Assembly: GCA_937922705.1 (NCBI GenBank)
Contig: CALAIW010000003.1
Span: 1 to 57,407, forward strand
Source: an uncultured bacterium
GTDB taxonomy: Bacteria; Atribacterota; Atribacteria; Atribacterales; Caldatribacteriaceae
Direction of reading: 5' to 3'
Length of the DNA stretch: 57,407 nt
The notes beneath the pieces are model-generated. The model saw only the letters and a program-made list of their open reading frames with translations, did no database searches and was not told the DNA's origin. The position numbers and the translations under genes were made by a program. Each line of letters opens with the position of its first letter. Positions within the stretch are counted from its first letter, which is position 1. This document shows positions 19,767 through 28,502 of this stretch, piece by piece.

Positions 19767-20522
19767 TCACCCCTTGAGGAGCTCAACAAGCCTTCTCCAC
19801 ACAAGGTGATCTGTGAGATTTGGTCGTAGGGGGGTTACAGAGACCTTGTTCTCCCAGACTGCCTGGAAATCTGAATTCTCGGGAAAAAGAAGATTCCGTT
19901 TCACTTCTTCGAAAACAAAAACTCGCTCTTTTGCATTACCCTCAATTTCTCGCACTTCCGTAAAGTAAAAGCGGTCTCCAAGCTCGGTAATACTCAAACC
20001 ACGGAGAGCTTCCCGACAAGGCACATCAGGAACATTGACATTAAGGACAAGGTTACGCTCCCCTCTTAAGATGTCACCAAAAAGTTTCCATACCTCAACA
20101 GCTACCGAAGCAGCAAGCTCATAATTTGCCCAATCTCCAAGAACAAGAGATACAGCAAGTGACGGAATCCCAGACATGGCGGCTTCAAGACCGGCCGCTA
20201 CTGTCCCCGAGTAAAATACATCAAAACCAAGATTGGGCCCTCGATTAATGCCCGAAACGACAAAATCAATGTTTCGGAAGAGGTTAAGCCCCAAGATAAC
20301 CGTGTCTGCCGGGGTTCCATCAACCGCATACCCTCGGATTCCTTCAACCTCAACTTCATACACTCGCAAAGGATGCCGAGCGGTGATACTGTGACTTGAG
20401 CAACTGCGTTCATCCTTCGGAGCTATAAGGATAACCTCTGCCTCTTCCTGAAAAGCCCGAACCAAAGCCCGTATGCCTGGACTCTCAAAGCCATCATCGT
20501 TAGTAATGAGGATGCGTTCCAT
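19767..20522 (-). CDS. surE: 5'/3'-nucleotidase SurE
   Basis: This 251-aa metal-dependent phosphatase has the family motifs: ILITNDDGFESPGI with the metal-binding Asp9-Asp10, APKDERSCSSHSIT, AVDGTPADTVILGL, VVSGINRGPNLG and VFYSGTVAAGLEAAM. It removes phosphate from nucleoside 5'- and 3'-monophosphates and is often linked to pcm, as here. The ATG directly follows the stop of the upstream FAD-protein gene (TGAATG), so the two should be coupled. Confidence 0.96.
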   Translation of the reverse strand: MERILITNDDGFESPGIRALVRAFQEEAEVILIAPKDERSCSSHSITARHPLRVYEVEVEGIRGYAVDGTPADTVILGLNLFRNIDFVVSGINRGPNLGFDVFYSGTVAAGLEAAMSGIPSLAVSLVLGDWANYELAASVAVEVWKLFGDILRGERNLVLNVNVPDVPCREALRGLSITELGDRFYFTEVREIEGNAKERVFVFEEVKRNLLFPENSDFQAVWENKVSVTPLRPNLTDHLVWRRLVELLKG

Positions 20523-21905
20523 TCACATCCCTACCCTTCGCAGGATTTCCCGCGCAACTACTACCCCTGAGGCCGAAGCCTGAACAAGCCCTCTGGTAAT
20601 ACCCGCCCCGTCTCCGATAAGAAAGAGGTTAGCCACGTTACTCTCTAAACCTCTTTGAAGCTGTACTCGGGAAGAATAGAACTTGACCTCAACGCCGTAA
20701 AGAAGTGTATGTGGGGAATTGATGCCTGGAATGAAACGATCCAGAGCGGCAAGCATCTCAAGGATATCCTGAAGAAAACGATAGGGGAGAACAAAGCTTA
20801 AATCCCCAGGACTTGCTCCCTCGAGGGTCGGCTGTACAACCGATTTGGCAATGCGCTCAGGAGTGGAACGCCGCCCAAGCTGAAGGTCACGGAGTCTTTG
20901 AATAATGACCCCCCCGCTTAGGGTATTTGCAAGCTGCGCAACATATCGTCCAAAAGCAATAGGCTCGTGAAATGGCTCGGTAAAATTTGTGCTCACAAGG
21001 ATGGCAAAGTTCGTGTTTGGGGTTTGCTTCCCTTCATAGCTGTGTCCATTCACCGTGATAATACCATCGTTGTACTCTGTAACCACCTCTCCATACGGAC
21101 ACATACAGAATGTCCGCACCCGATCGTCAAAGGTTCGCGAGTAATATACCAGCTTGAGCTCGTACATGACGCTCGTATACTCTTCCATAATAGATGCAGG
21201 AACTTCTACACGAACTCCAAGATCCACCGGGTTGCTTTTAAGAGGCAACCCAAGACGAAGACACTCCCTCCGCAGCCAGTCTGCACCAACCCTTCCTGGG
21301 GCAACAATAACGAAGGAACTCTCAATCTCCTCCCCCCCCTCAAGGCGTACACCACAAGCAACCCGATCTCGAACAAGAATCTCATCTACCGCAGTTGATG
21401 TTCGAATTTCCACCCGCTCCTTAAGATAATCAAAAATGTTCCGAAGGATGTCACGGCAGCGATCTGTACCAAGATGGCGAACCTGGGAGGGAACAAGGAT
21501 AAGCTCTGCTTTCTCGGCCCTTTTTCGAAGCTCCTCAACCCGTTCTCCATCTGTCCCATAGATACGAGATGTTCCTCCGAAGCGAAGGTACGTCTTGTCA
21601 ACGTATTCGAGGACCGAGGCAAACTCCGCTTCGTCAATGTAATCGGTAAGTTGTCCACCTACTTCCCGAGAAAGAGTGAGTTTTCCATCACTAAAGGCAC
21701 CTGCTCCCCCCCAACCACAAAGGAGTGAGCAAGGGTTACATTTCTGGCAAATGCGGCTATTCTCCCGAGCAGGACAAACACGTTTCTCAATGTTTTTACC
21801 ACGATCCACAACAAGAACCCTAAGGTTACTCCGCTCAGCAAGTTCAAGAGCCGCAAAGATTCCCGCTGGTCCAGCACCAACAATAATCACGTCATACTTT
21901 GCCAT
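20523..21905 (-). CDS. FAD-dependent oxidoreductase (COG2509-type)
   Basis: From the ATG at 21905 this is a 460-aa flavoprotein. The N-terminal Rossmann motif is IIVGAGPAGIFAALELAE. A cysteine-rich stretch follows, CPARENSRICQKCNPCSLLC, leading into GWGGAGAFSDGKLTL. Near the C-terminus, LFLIGDGAGITRGLVQASAS should complete the FAD site. This combination marks a widespread family of uncharacterised FAD-dependent dehydrogenases. The in-frame start 11 codons upstream would overlap the Gfo/Idh gene further. The chosen start has GGGTGG 5 bases upstream and overlaps that gene by 14 bases. The substrate is unknown; the cysteines may bind a metal or be redox-active. Confidence 0.85.
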   Translation of the reverse strand: MAKYDVIIVGAGPAGIFAALELAERSNLRVLVVDRGKNIEKRVCPARENSRICQKCNPCSLLCGWGGAGAFSDGKLTLSREVGGQLTDYIDEAEFASVLEYVDKTYLRFGGTSRIYGTDGERVEELRKRAEKAELILVPSQVRHLGTDRCRDILRNIFDYLKERVEIRTSTAVDEILVRDRVACGVRLEGGEEIESSFVIVAPGRVGADWLRRECLRLGLPLKSNPVDLGVRVEVPASIMEEYTSVMYELKLVYYSRTFDDRVRTFCMCPYGEVVTEYNDGIITVNGHSYEGKQTPNTNFAILVSTNFTEPFHEPIAFGRYVAQLANTLSGGVIIQRLRDLQLGRRSTPERIAKSVVQPTLEGASPGDLSFVLPYRFLQDILEMLAALDRFIPGINSPHTLLYGVEVKFYSSRVQLQRGLESNVANLFLIGDGAGITRGLVQASASGVVVAREILRRVGM

Positions 21906-22836
21906 CAGTGCCACCCTGATTCCTCTGAATTTCTTCAAGAATCCGCAGGGCTATTTCGAGAGCATTTTTCCCCTCTTCAAGACCAACAAGGGGTCTCTCC
22001 CCATTACGCACACAATGAATGAAATGTTCAAGCTCAAGCCGAAGAGGTTCTCCCTTTTGTATCACCGGCTTTTCAATAAGGAGCTGAGGAAGAGGCGAAG
22101 AGGCTTTCTTATACACTGCAAGTTCCTGCTCCAGATAATCAATGGAAATGAAGGAGTCTGCTTGGGTAATTTCCATGCGGCGGATTTTCTTTCGCGTGAC
22201 CCGGCTTGCGGTAAGATTTGCAATGCAGCCATTCTCGAAAACAAGCTGAGCATTTGCAATATCTTCCTGACGGGAGAAGACAGAGCGTCCGAAAGCACTT
22301 ACCTTAACGACACTGCTTTTAACAATACTTACCACTATATCGATATCATGAATCATGAGGTCAAGAACAACTCCAACGTCTGTGTTTCGGTTCACGTATG
22401 GACCCATGCGGCAACACTCAATAAAGATCGGTCGATCAACGATTTTAGCAAGCTCCATTACTGCAGAATTAAAGCGTTCAATATGCCCAACCTGGAGAAT
22501 AACGTTTTTCTTCGCAGCCATTTCCATAAGCTCCTTTGCTTCTTCAAGCGTTGTAGTAACAGGTTTTTCAATAAGGATATTGACGCCCTCCTCAATGAAA
22601 TGGGCGGCAATATCCCGGTGTAGCACCGTAGGCACTACAATACTTACCGCATCTACCTTTCCGAAAAGGTCACGGTAATCAAAAAAAGGGGTCGTGGCAT
22701 ACCGCCGAGCAACTTCTCTAGCTCGCTCTCTGTTGACGTCCACAACGCCAACAAGCTCAACCCCAGGAATTTCCGAGTATACCCGAGCATGGTGCTGTCC
22801 AAGGTATCCAACACCAACAACACCAACCCTAACCAC
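21892..22836 (-). CDS. Gfo/Idh/MocA-family sugar dehydrogenase, UDP-GlcNAc 3-dehydrogenase (GnnA)-like
   Basis: This protein of about 314 aa has an NAD-binding N-terminus (VGVVGVGYLGQHHARVYSE), the family lysine in ILIEKPVTTTLEEA, then VGHIERFNSAVMELA and LDLMIHDIDIV with the catalytic-region His and Asp residues. The VGHIERFNPA-like motif and the adjacent DegT aminotransferase resemble the GnnA/GnnB pair, which makes UDP-2,3-diamino-2,3-dideoxyglucose for lipid A in some diderms. That function is inference. The frame opens with TTG at 22842. The GTG at 22836 is better spaced (7 bases) from GGAG. It overlaps the aminotransferase stop. Confidence 0.8.
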   Translation of the reverse strand: MVRVGVVGVGYLGQHHARVYSEIPGVELVGVVDVNRERAREVARRYATTPFFDYRDLFGKVDAVSIVVPTVLHRDIAAHFIEEGVNILIEKPVTTTLEEAKELMEMAAKKNVILQVGHIERFNSAVMELAKIVDRPIFIECCRMGPYVNRNTDVGVVLDLMIHDIDIVVSIVKSSVVKVSAFGRSVFSRQEDIANAQLVFENGCIANLTASRVTRKKIRRMEITQADSFISIDYLEQELAVYKKASSPLPQLLIEKPVIQKGEPLRLELEHFIHCVRNGERPLVGLEEGKNALEIALRILEEIQRNQGGTDGKV

Positions 22837-22838
22837 TT

Positions 22839-23954
22839 TCAAACTCCATCACCCACAGAGTCACAATCTTCTAAGAATTCCTGGATAAGCCTGGCAACCT
22901 CTTCAAGGTCATTTCGAGAAAGTCCAGGGTGTACCGGTATTGATAATACCTCACGAGACAGCCTTTCAGCAACTGGAAAAGGACCGCACCCATAAGGTTC
23001 AAGAAATGCTTGCTTATGGAGAGGAAGAGGGTAGTACACCTCACACCCCACTCCCCGTTCTCGCAAAAACGTAAGAAGGGCATCCCGCCTTTTAGGTACT
23101 TTCACCGTGTACTGGTGAAAGACAGGGAGTGTCCCCGGAGGTACGAAGGGCACCTCAATCCCCTTAAGGTCTGCAAGTTTCTCTGAATAGAATGACGCGT
23201 TCTCCCTCCTCTTTGCATTTCCTTTCTCGAGCTTCCGCAGTTGCACTCTTCCGATAGCAGCAGCAATGTCCGTCATACGAAAGTTGTATCCAAGAATCTC
23301 GTGGTAGTACCGTCTTCGGCTTCCGTGGTTGATGAGCATCCTGCAACGCTCAGCAACTTCGGGAATATTCGTGACCACCATGCCTCCCTCGCCAGTGGTC
23401 ATATTCTTCGTAGGATAAAAGCTGAAAATCCCTGCGCTACCAAAACTTCCAACCTTTTTCCCTTTGTATTCTGCACCGTGAGCCTGAGCGCAGTCCTCTA
23501 CAAGAAAGAGATTTCTCAACCTTACAATGGTGAGAATTTCATCCAAAGCACAGGGAATTCCATAGAGATGAACAATAACAACACCCTTCACCTGAGGATC
23601 TTTCTCAACAACTTCCCGCAGGCTCTCGGGATCAATGTTTCCTGTTCTCCAATCCACATCACAAAAGACCGGAATACCCCCACAGTGGAGGATAGCACTT
23701 GCCGTAGCCACAAAAGTGAAGGGTGTAGTCACTACCTTATCCCCCGGTTGTACACCAAGCGCCTTTAAGGCGATAAAGAGAGCAGTAGTGCCGCTACTTG
23801 TGGCCACCGCCTCTCTTGTTCCTATATACGCCGCAAATTCTTGCTCAAAACACTCCACTTCTTTTCCCTGGGCAAGATACCCAGACTCAAGGACTCTCAG
23901 CACCGCTTCCTTTTCTTCCTCACCAATCATTGGCCGACTCAAGGGTATACGCAT
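22839..23954 (-). CDS. DegT/DnrJ/EryC1 aminotransferase (GnnB-like)
   Basis: This 371-aa PLP enzyme transaminates a keto-sugar nucleotide. It shows IPLSRPMIGEEEKEAVLRVL, GTREAVATSSGTTALFIALK, LVEDCAQAHGAEYKGKKVG with the PLP-contact Asp, and GIFSFYPTKNMTTGEGGMV with the Schiff-base lysine. It ends with the typical PLHKQAFLEPYG and SIPVHPGL segments. With the overlapping Gfo/Idh gene it could oxidise and then aminate C3 of UDP-GlcNAc. Antibiotic or surface-polysaccharide aminosugars are alternatives. The ATG at 23954 has AAGGTG 7 bases upstream. It lies 15 bases after aroC in the operon. Confidence 0.88.
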   Translation of the reverse strand: MRIPLSRPMIGEEEKEAVLRVLESGYLAQGKEVECFEQEFAAYIGTREAVATSSGTTALFIALKALGVQPGDKVVTTPFTFVATASAILHCGGIPVFCDVDWRTGNIDPESLREVVEKDPQVKGVVIVHLYGIPCALDEILTIVRLRNLFLVEDCAQAHGAEYKGKKVGSFGSAGIFSFYPTKNMTTGEGGMVVTNIPEVAERCRMLINHGSRRRYYHEILGYNFRMTDIAAAIGRVQLRKLEKGNAKRRENASFYSEKLADLKGIEVPFVPPGTLPVFHQYTVKVPKRRDALLTFLRERGVGCEVYYPLPLHKQAFLEPYGCGPFPVAERLSREVLSIPVHPGLSRNDLEEVARLIQEFLEDCDSVGDGV

Positions 23955-23969
23955 CGGTCAACACCTTTC

Positions 23970-25142
23970 TTACGATTTAAAGCTCTCAAGGTACGAGCAA
24001 TACGCACGAAAGCTTTCTAAGGCCTCTTCAAGAGTATCCCCGCCGAATTTCTCCATGTAGGCATCAGCAAGAACCCAGGCAAGCATCCCCTCTCCCACAA
24101 CGAGAGCTCGAGGAACAGCACACACATCAGAGCGTTCGTACCGAGCAACAACTTCTTTTTTTGAGACTATATCTACCGAGGGAAGGCCCCGGCGAAGGGT
24201 GGGGATGGGTTTCATGGCACATCGTGCCCATATGACTTCTCCTGTTGCAACCCCTCCTTCAATGCCACCGCTCCGGTTCGTTTTCCGGAAGAAAGGAAAA
24301 GGAGAACGCCGGGCATCGTAAAAGATTGCATCGTGTACCGCGCTTCCGGAAAGTTCCGCTCCACGAAAGCCATCCCCAATTTCCACACCCTTTATTCCAG
24401 GAATGCCCATGAGGTAAAAGGCAAGACGGCTATCGAGGCGCTTGTGCACCTCAACGTAACTTCCTACACCTGGCACAACCCCAAGTGCTGCCACAACGAA
24501 GGTCCCTCCCAGTGTGTCGCCTTCGGCCATAGCCTGAGCAATACGTGCTTTCATTTCCTCCTCACGGTCAACGGTAGCAAGGGGCGAAGATAAGGCCCTT
24601 TCAAAAGCCTCTTCCCAGGAAATCTCCCCAAGAGAAACCCGAATGCCTCCAATGCTCTCTACAAACCCTCCAACTCGAACTCCAAAAGGAGCAAGAAAGA
24701 GCTTTGCCACTGCCCCCGCAATGCACCGTCCCACTGTCTCCCGAGCACTAGCACGCTCAATGACATTTCGAATGTCCTTGAAGCGGTATTTGACAAGACC
24801 CGAAAGATCGGCATGCCCTGGTCGGGGAATGGTGACCTCCTCGTAATCTTTCGGTCTTTCTCCTTCTGGGTCCATAAGGGGCTGCCATTTATCGTATTCG
24901 GTGTTTTGCACCCAAAAAGCCAGAGGACTTCCAAGTGTCTTTCCCCACCGGAGCCCCCCAAGAACTTCTATCCTATCTTCCTCAAGATGCATACGGGGAC
25001 TTACTCCAAACCCTTTTCTGCGGCGAGCAAGCTCCTGCTTAATAAACGAAAGGTCAATAGACACCCCTGCAGGAAGCCCACTTATAAAGACAAGAATGCC
25101 TTTTCCGTGAGATTCTCCCGCGGTACGAAATTCAAGGTTCAT
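23970..25142 (-). CDS. aroC: Chorismate synthase
   Basis: This 390-aa protein catalyses the last shikimate step, 5-enolpyruvylshikimate-3-phosphate to chorismate, with reduced FMN. All three family signatures are present: EFRTAGESHGKGIL at the N-terminus, TIPRPGHADLSGLVKY, and the central RASARETVGRCIAGAVAK, plus SGGIEGGVATGEVI near the C-terminus. Its start overlaps the end of the tyrA C-terminal frame by 11 bases. The neighbours (DAHP synthase, prephenate dehydrogenase) make an aromatic amino-acid block inside a larger operon. Confidence 0.97.
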   Translation of the reverse strand: MNLEFRTAGESHGKGILVFISGLPAGVSIDLSFIKQELARRRKGFGVSPRMHLEEDRIEVLGGLRWGKTLGSPLAFWVQNTEYDKWQPLMDPEGERPKDYEEVTIPRPGHADLSGLVKYRFKDIRNVIERASARETVGRCIAGAVAKLFLAPFGVRVGGFVESIGGIRVSLGEISWEEAFERALSSPLATVDREEEMKARIAQAMAEGDTLGGTFVVAALGVVPGVGSYVEVHKRLDSRLAFYLMGIPGIKGVEIGDGFRGAELSGSAVHDAIFYDARRSPFPFFRKTNRSGGIEGGVATGEVIWARCAMKPIPTLRRGLPSVDIVSKKEVVARYERSDVCAVPRALVVGEGMLAWVLADAYMEKFGGDTLEEALESFRAYCSYLESFKS

Positions 25143-25467
25143 GATGCAAACGCTCCTTTAAGCTTGCCACTTCTTCAAGGAAACGATACATCTTTTCTGC
25201 ATCACCACTCTCAAGAAGAATGAGAAAACGCTCAAGATTCCCTACAAAGGCCCGAAGAACCTCAGGAAGTCTCCGGTTAGTGAGAAAGATGTCGCTCCAC
25301 ACCTTCGGAGAAGAACCGGCAATCCGCGTTATATCCCGAAACGAAGGTCCTCCAAAGCGTACCGCTTCTTCTCGCTTTGCCATAACAGTCTGCAGGAAAA
25401 CACTGGCCAGCGCATGAGGAAGGTGACTCACAAGAGCGCAAATCGTATCATGCTCTGCAGGAGTCAA
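25132..25467 (-). CDS. tyrA: Prephenate dehydrogenase, C-terminal domain (separate frame after T9 run)
   Basis: This 111-codon frame begins TTG-ACT-CCT (LTPAEHDTICALVSHLPHAL), exactly the sequence that follows the Rossmann domain in intact TyrA proteins, and continues as the helical dimerisation domain. It lies in the -1 frame relative to the N-terminal part. The junction is a run of nine T residues (25466-25474 on the plus strand) ending in TTTTGA, so the upstream stop TGA and this TTG overlap. One extra T, or a -1 slip on the run, would restore a single protein of about 280 aa. It may be a separately translated subunit, a slippage product, a mutation or a sequencing error. Confidence 0.8.
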   Translation of the reverse strand: MTPAEHDTICALVSHLPHALASVFLQTVMAKREEAVRFGGPSFRDITRIAGSSPKVWSDIFLTNRRLPEVLRAFVGNLERFLILLESGDAEKMYRFLEEVASLKERLHHEP

Positions 25468-25979
25468 AAAAAAACTTTGCCCCCAATAACCTCGCCAAGC
25501 TCAAAAAGAAGCTCTCTTGTCTCTTCCCGAATAGTAGCCGGAACGACGAGAACTGGCATACCGCGGAAAAGTCCTACTCTTGCCTGGTCGATACCACCTT
25601 TCACAGCGCCACCCATGGGATGGAAACCAACATACTCTATGTTCTTTTCGTCAAGATGTATCGTTTCGAAAATCCACTCTTTTGAGCTCCCGGTATCAAG
25701 AACTCGTGTTCCTTCTCGTAAGAAAGGTAAAGCCTCGTAGAAAACCCGGGGAATTTCCCGAACAGGTGTAGCAATGAAAAAGAGGTCCGACGCCCCTGCC
25801 ACTTCCCCAACGCTCTCCCCTAGAAAGTCCACGGCTCCTCGCTCTTTCGCCTTCTGCGCGGCTTCCCAAGACACGTCATACCCAATAATGCACCTTTTTT
25901 TCTTCCAGAGAGCTAGGTCAAAACCTAAAGAACCACCTATAAGACCAAGACCTACAATACCAATTGTAAAGCTTTCCAA
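25464..25979 (-). CDS. tyrA: Prephenate dehydrogenase, N-terminal NAD-binding domain (frame ends at T9 run)
   Basis: This 171-aa fragment has the NAD-binding motif IGIVGLGLIGGSLGFDLAL, then DLFFIATPVREIP, TRVLDTGSSKEWIF and YVGFHPMGGAVKGGIDQAR, the last including the catalytic-region histidine. It would oxidatively decarboxylate prephenate to hydroxyphenylpyruvate. It stops at KVFF-TGA immediately after a T9 run, without the C-terminal dimer domain needed by known enzymes. That domain continues in the next frame (25132-25467). The start is TTG at 25979, which directly follows the aroF stop (TGATTG) and has GGGAGGG 8 bases upstream. Confidence 0.85.
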   Translation of the reverse strand: MESFTIGIVGLGLIGGSLGFDLALWKKKRCIIGYDVSWEAAQKAKERGAVDFLGESVGEVAGASDLFFIATPVREIPRVFYEALPFLREGTRVLDTGSSKEWIFETIHLDEKNIEYVGFHPMGGAVKGGIDQARVGLFRGMPVLVVPATIREETRELLFELGEVIGGKVFF

Positions 25980-26996
25980 TCACACTTCCCTCCCCATGAG
26001 AACTGCAAGTTTTCGGAGTTCCTTCATAAGTGATGCAAACTGATCCGGGGTAAGCGATTGTGGGCCATCGGAGAGAGCCTCAATAGGATTGGGATGCACC
26101 TCAATGATCAGACCATCAGCCCCGCAAGCCAAGGCAGCAAGGCTCATGGGTATAACGAGGTCACTTCGACCCGTACCGTGGCTTGGGTCAACAATGATGG
26201 GAAGGTGGCTCTTTTTTTTCACCAGAGGAATACAGCTCAAGTCAAGGGTGTTACGAGTTGATGGTTCAAAGGTGCGGATACCTCGCTCACAGAGAACGAC
26301 CTGATAGTTCCCCTGCGCAAGGATATATTCAGCTGACATAAGGAGCTCATCGACAGTATTCATCATGCCACGCTTCAAAAGCACTGGCTTCCGAAGACGT
26401 CCAACTGCTTCAAGAAGCCTAAAGTTTTGCATGTTTCGTGCTCCAATTTGAATCATGTCAGCATACTCCGCAACTAAAGGAAGCTCCTCAATGCCCAGTG
26501 CTTCAGTGACAAAAGGAAGGCCAGTCTCCTCACGAGCTTTAGCAAGAAGACGAAGTCCCTCTTCCCCAAGCCCCTGAAAACTGTATGGCGATGTCCGCGG
26601 TTTAAAGGCTCCTCCACGGAGAATTTTTGCCCCTGCTTCCTTAACTCGATACGCCGTCTCGATAATTTGAGCCTCAGACTCAATAGCACAAGGACCAGCC
26701 ATGACCACAAATTTTCCAGGGCCGATTTCTACATCTCCAACGCGAACCACAGTGTCTGCCTCTCGGAATTCGCGACTGGTGAGTTTATAGGGCGTCAATA
26801 TAGGAATGACACGTTCTACAAAGGGAAGAACCCCAATTTTCTCTTCAAGGTTTACCCCCCGTTCATCTCCTATGGCTCCAATAATCGTCCGTTCAACGCC
26901 CTGGGAAATGTGCACTCCAAATCCCAAGCGTTTCAAACGTCGCACAACCTCATCAATTTCCTGCTGTGTAACGCCGCTTCGTAAAACAATGATCAT
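25980..26996 (-). CDS. aroF: 3-deoxy-7-phosphoheptulonate synthase, type I-beta with N-terminal regulatory domain
   Basis: This 338-aa enzyme condenses phosphoenolpyruvate and erythrose 4-phosphate, the entry step to aromatic biosynthesis. Residues 1-70 form a ferredoxin-like domain ([20 protein letters not shown], then [11 protein letters not shown]) like the tyrosine-sensing domain of the Thermotoga enzyme. The catalytic barrel shows [31 protein letters not shown], the metal and substrate residues in [11 protein letters not shown], and [15 protein letters not shown]. Feedback inhibition by tyrosine is likely but inferred. Its start overlaps the end of rlmN by 44 bases; the conserved N-terminus shows the overlap is genuine. 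Confidence 0.96.
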   Translation of the reverse strand: MIIVLRSGVTQQEIDEVVRRLKRLGFGVHISQGVERTIIGAIGDERGVNLEEKIGVLPFVERVIPILTPYKLTSREFREADTVVRVGDVEIGPGKFVVMAGPCAIESEAQIIETAYRVKEAGAKILRGGAFKPRTSPYSFQGLGEEGLRLLAKAREETGLPFVTEALGIEELPLVAEYADMIQIGARNMQNFRLLEAVGRLRKPVLLKRGMMNTVDELLMSAEYILAQGNYQVVLCERGIRTFEPSTRNTLDLSCIPLVKKKSHLPIIVDPSHGTGRSDLVIPMSLAALACGADGLIIEVHPNPIEALSDGPQSLTPDQFASLMKELRKLAVLMGREV

Positions 26997-28035
26997 CCTC
27001 TATCTCTCCCCCCAAACCATGAATACGGTAAAGCTCTCCACACGCAGCTTGGATATCATGCCCGCGGGACCTCCTCAGAGTAACAGGTATCCCTTGTTCC
27101 CGCAAAAGTGCGGCAAACATCTCAAGACGCTTTCGGGACGAAGGCACAAAAGGCGTTCCCCGAACTCTGTTCCCGGGAATCAAGTTCACGTGTACAAGGA
27201 GACCCCGAAGGATCCTCGAAAGTTGCAAGGCGTGTTCCCGCTTATCGTTCACGTCCTGCCAAAGGGTGTACTCGATAGTCACCCGCCGGCGGGTGCGATG
27301 AAGGTATTCTCGGAGCGCCACAAGAAGAGAACGAATCGGATATACTCTGTTGAGTGGGACAAGAAAATTCCGCAAATCGTCCGTTGGAGCGTGGAGCGAA
27401 ACAGCAAGATTCACCTCCGGCCAGTCCTGGCCAAGTTGTATGATTTTCTCTGGAATGCCAACCGTAGAAACAGTAATGCGGCGAGACCCAATGTTGAAGC
27501 CCTCAGGACTATTAAAAACCTGAAGAGCTCTGTGCAAAGATTCGTAGTTAAGGAGCGGTTCCCCCATGCCCATAAAAACGAGATGGGTAATACGTTGGTT
27601 CTCTTCTTTGCTCACCCTCCACGCTTCCTCAACAATTTCCTCCGGAGCAAGAGAACGCCGAAACCCTGCTCTACCTGTAGCACAGAAGGGACAACGCACG
27701 GGGCATCCTACCTGCGTGGAGAGGCAAACTGTATACCAAGACCGGTGGGGAATAGCTACCACTTCCACAGTATCAGAGGAAGGAAAAGCAAGCAAGAACT
27801 TTTTCGATCCATCTGCGGAAGCACGGACTTCCACACACCTTGTCACACCAAGGGAAAAAGAAGCCGCAAGTTCTTCTCGAAGCCTTAGGGGTATGTCGCT
27901 CATATCTTGAAAAGAGGCAACCTTTCTTTCGTATACCCACCGGAGAATTTGTTTCGCCCGGTATGAGGGTTCCCCTCTTTCTCCAAGCCAAGGAATAAGG
28001 TCTGAAGGAAGCATTCCAATAATATTCTGCTTCAT
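26953..28035 (-). CDS. rlmN: 23S rRNA/tRNA adenine-C2 methyltransferase RlmN
   Basis: This 360-aa radical SAM enzyme methylates A2503 of 23S rRNA and A37 of some tRNAs. The cluster motif is [11 protein letters not shown] (CX3CX2C), preceded by [28 protein letters not shown] and the C-terminal AACGELY with the second catalytic cysteine are present. The frame opens at a GTG (28047), but the ATG at 28035 lies just after GGAGAG and is preferred. It is the first gene of the operon that runs to pcm. A candidate promoter lies in the divergent gap before the DksA-like gene. Confidence 0.95.
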   Translation of the reverse strand: MKQNIIGMLPSDLIPWLGERGEPSYRAKQILRWVYERKVASFQDMSDIPLRLREELAASFSLGVTRCVEVRASADGSKKFLLAFPSSDTVEVVAIPHRSWYTVCLSTQVGCPVRCPFCATGRAGFRRSLAPEEIVEEAWRVSKEENQRITHLVFMGMGEPLLNYESLHRALQVFNSPEGFNIGSRRITVSTVGIPEKIIQLGQDWPEVNLAVSLHAPTDDLRNFLVPLNRVYPIRSLLVALREYLHRTRRRVTIEYTLWQDVNDKREHALQLSRILRGLLVHVNLIPGNRVRGTPFVPSSRKRLEMFAALLREQGIPVTLRRSRGHDIQAACGELYRIHGLGGEIEDDHCFTKRRYTAGN

Positions 28036-28057
28036 GATTCTCTCCACGTACCGTAAT

Positions 28058-28085
28058 TTTACAATACTCCCTTTTGGTTTAAAAT
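28058..28085 (+). promoter_or_regulatory. Candidate promoter for the DksA/TraR-like gene
   Basis: TTTACA (28058-28063) and TAAAAT (28080-28085) are 16 bases apart on the plus strand, about 22 bases before the ATG. The same AT-rich gap must also hold the rlmN promoter, for which only weak matches (TTTAAA, TAAAAT) were found. Confidence 0.5.
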
Positions 28086-28107
28086 ATATTCAAGGGAAGT
28101 GACCACC

Positions 28108-28449
28108 ATGAACGAAACGGAAAAAAGGGAATTTCAAGAGGAACTCTTGAGGCTTCGGGAAAGAGTCTGCCAAGCCTTAGCACGAAGAGTGAATGAAACT
28201 CCACAAGAAGTGTTTGACGAGGCTGACCTCGGAAATACTACGCTCTCCATGGAACTTGAAGTTTCTTCTCGGAGGCAACTTACTGAAACCCTTGAGATGA
28301 TTGAGAAAGCCCTCCGGAGGATTGAAGCAGGAACCTACGACACTTGCGAAATCTGCCGTCGGAAAATCCCTCTTGAGCGCCTCCGGGCAATCCCCTACGC
28401 CTCTTTGTGTGTGGAGTGCCAGGAAAGACAGGAAAGGGCAAAAAAATAA
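28108..28449 (+). CDS. DksA/TraR-family C4 zinc-finger protein
   Basis: This 113-aa protein has an N-terminal coiled-coil-like helix pair rich in Glu, Arg and Leu (ETEKREFQEELLRLRERVCQ), the conserved DEADLGN-type segment and a C-terminal zinc finger, CEICRR...CVECQER, spaced as in TraR/DksA relatives. Such proteins bind the secondary channel of RNA polymerase or have general stress roles. The canonical DksA acidic tip (DxxDxA) is not clear, so it is more like the Bacillus YteA/YocK type. A GTG at 28099 is also in frame, but the ATG at 28108 fits the upstream AGGG better. Confidence 0.88.
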   Translation: MNETEKREFQEELLRLRERVCQALARRVNETPQEVFDEADLGNTTLSMELEVSSRRQLTETLEMIEKALRRIEAGTYDTCEICRRKIPLERLRAIPYASLCVECQERQERAKK

Positions 28450-28488
28450 AGGGCGAGTGGCTTTTTCCTTCTTTCCACCCGCCTTTAT
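28440..28488. terminator. Bidirectional intrinsic terminator between dksA-like gene and speD
   Basis: A 10-bp stem with one mismatch (GGGCGAGTGG with CCACCCGCCT, 14-base loop) lies between the convergent genes. On the minus strand it is followed by TTTATTTTTTT, a strong signal for speD. On the plus strand the tail (TTATCC) is weak. Confidence 0.7.
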
Positions 28489-28502
28489 CCGAAGCTCGTG
28501 AG

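Noticed and set aside
25440-25470. Selenocysteine or read-through at the tyrA TGA
   Set aside because: Reading on in the same frame after TGA gives no TyrA-like sequence, whereas the -1 frame does. A frameshift explains the data better.
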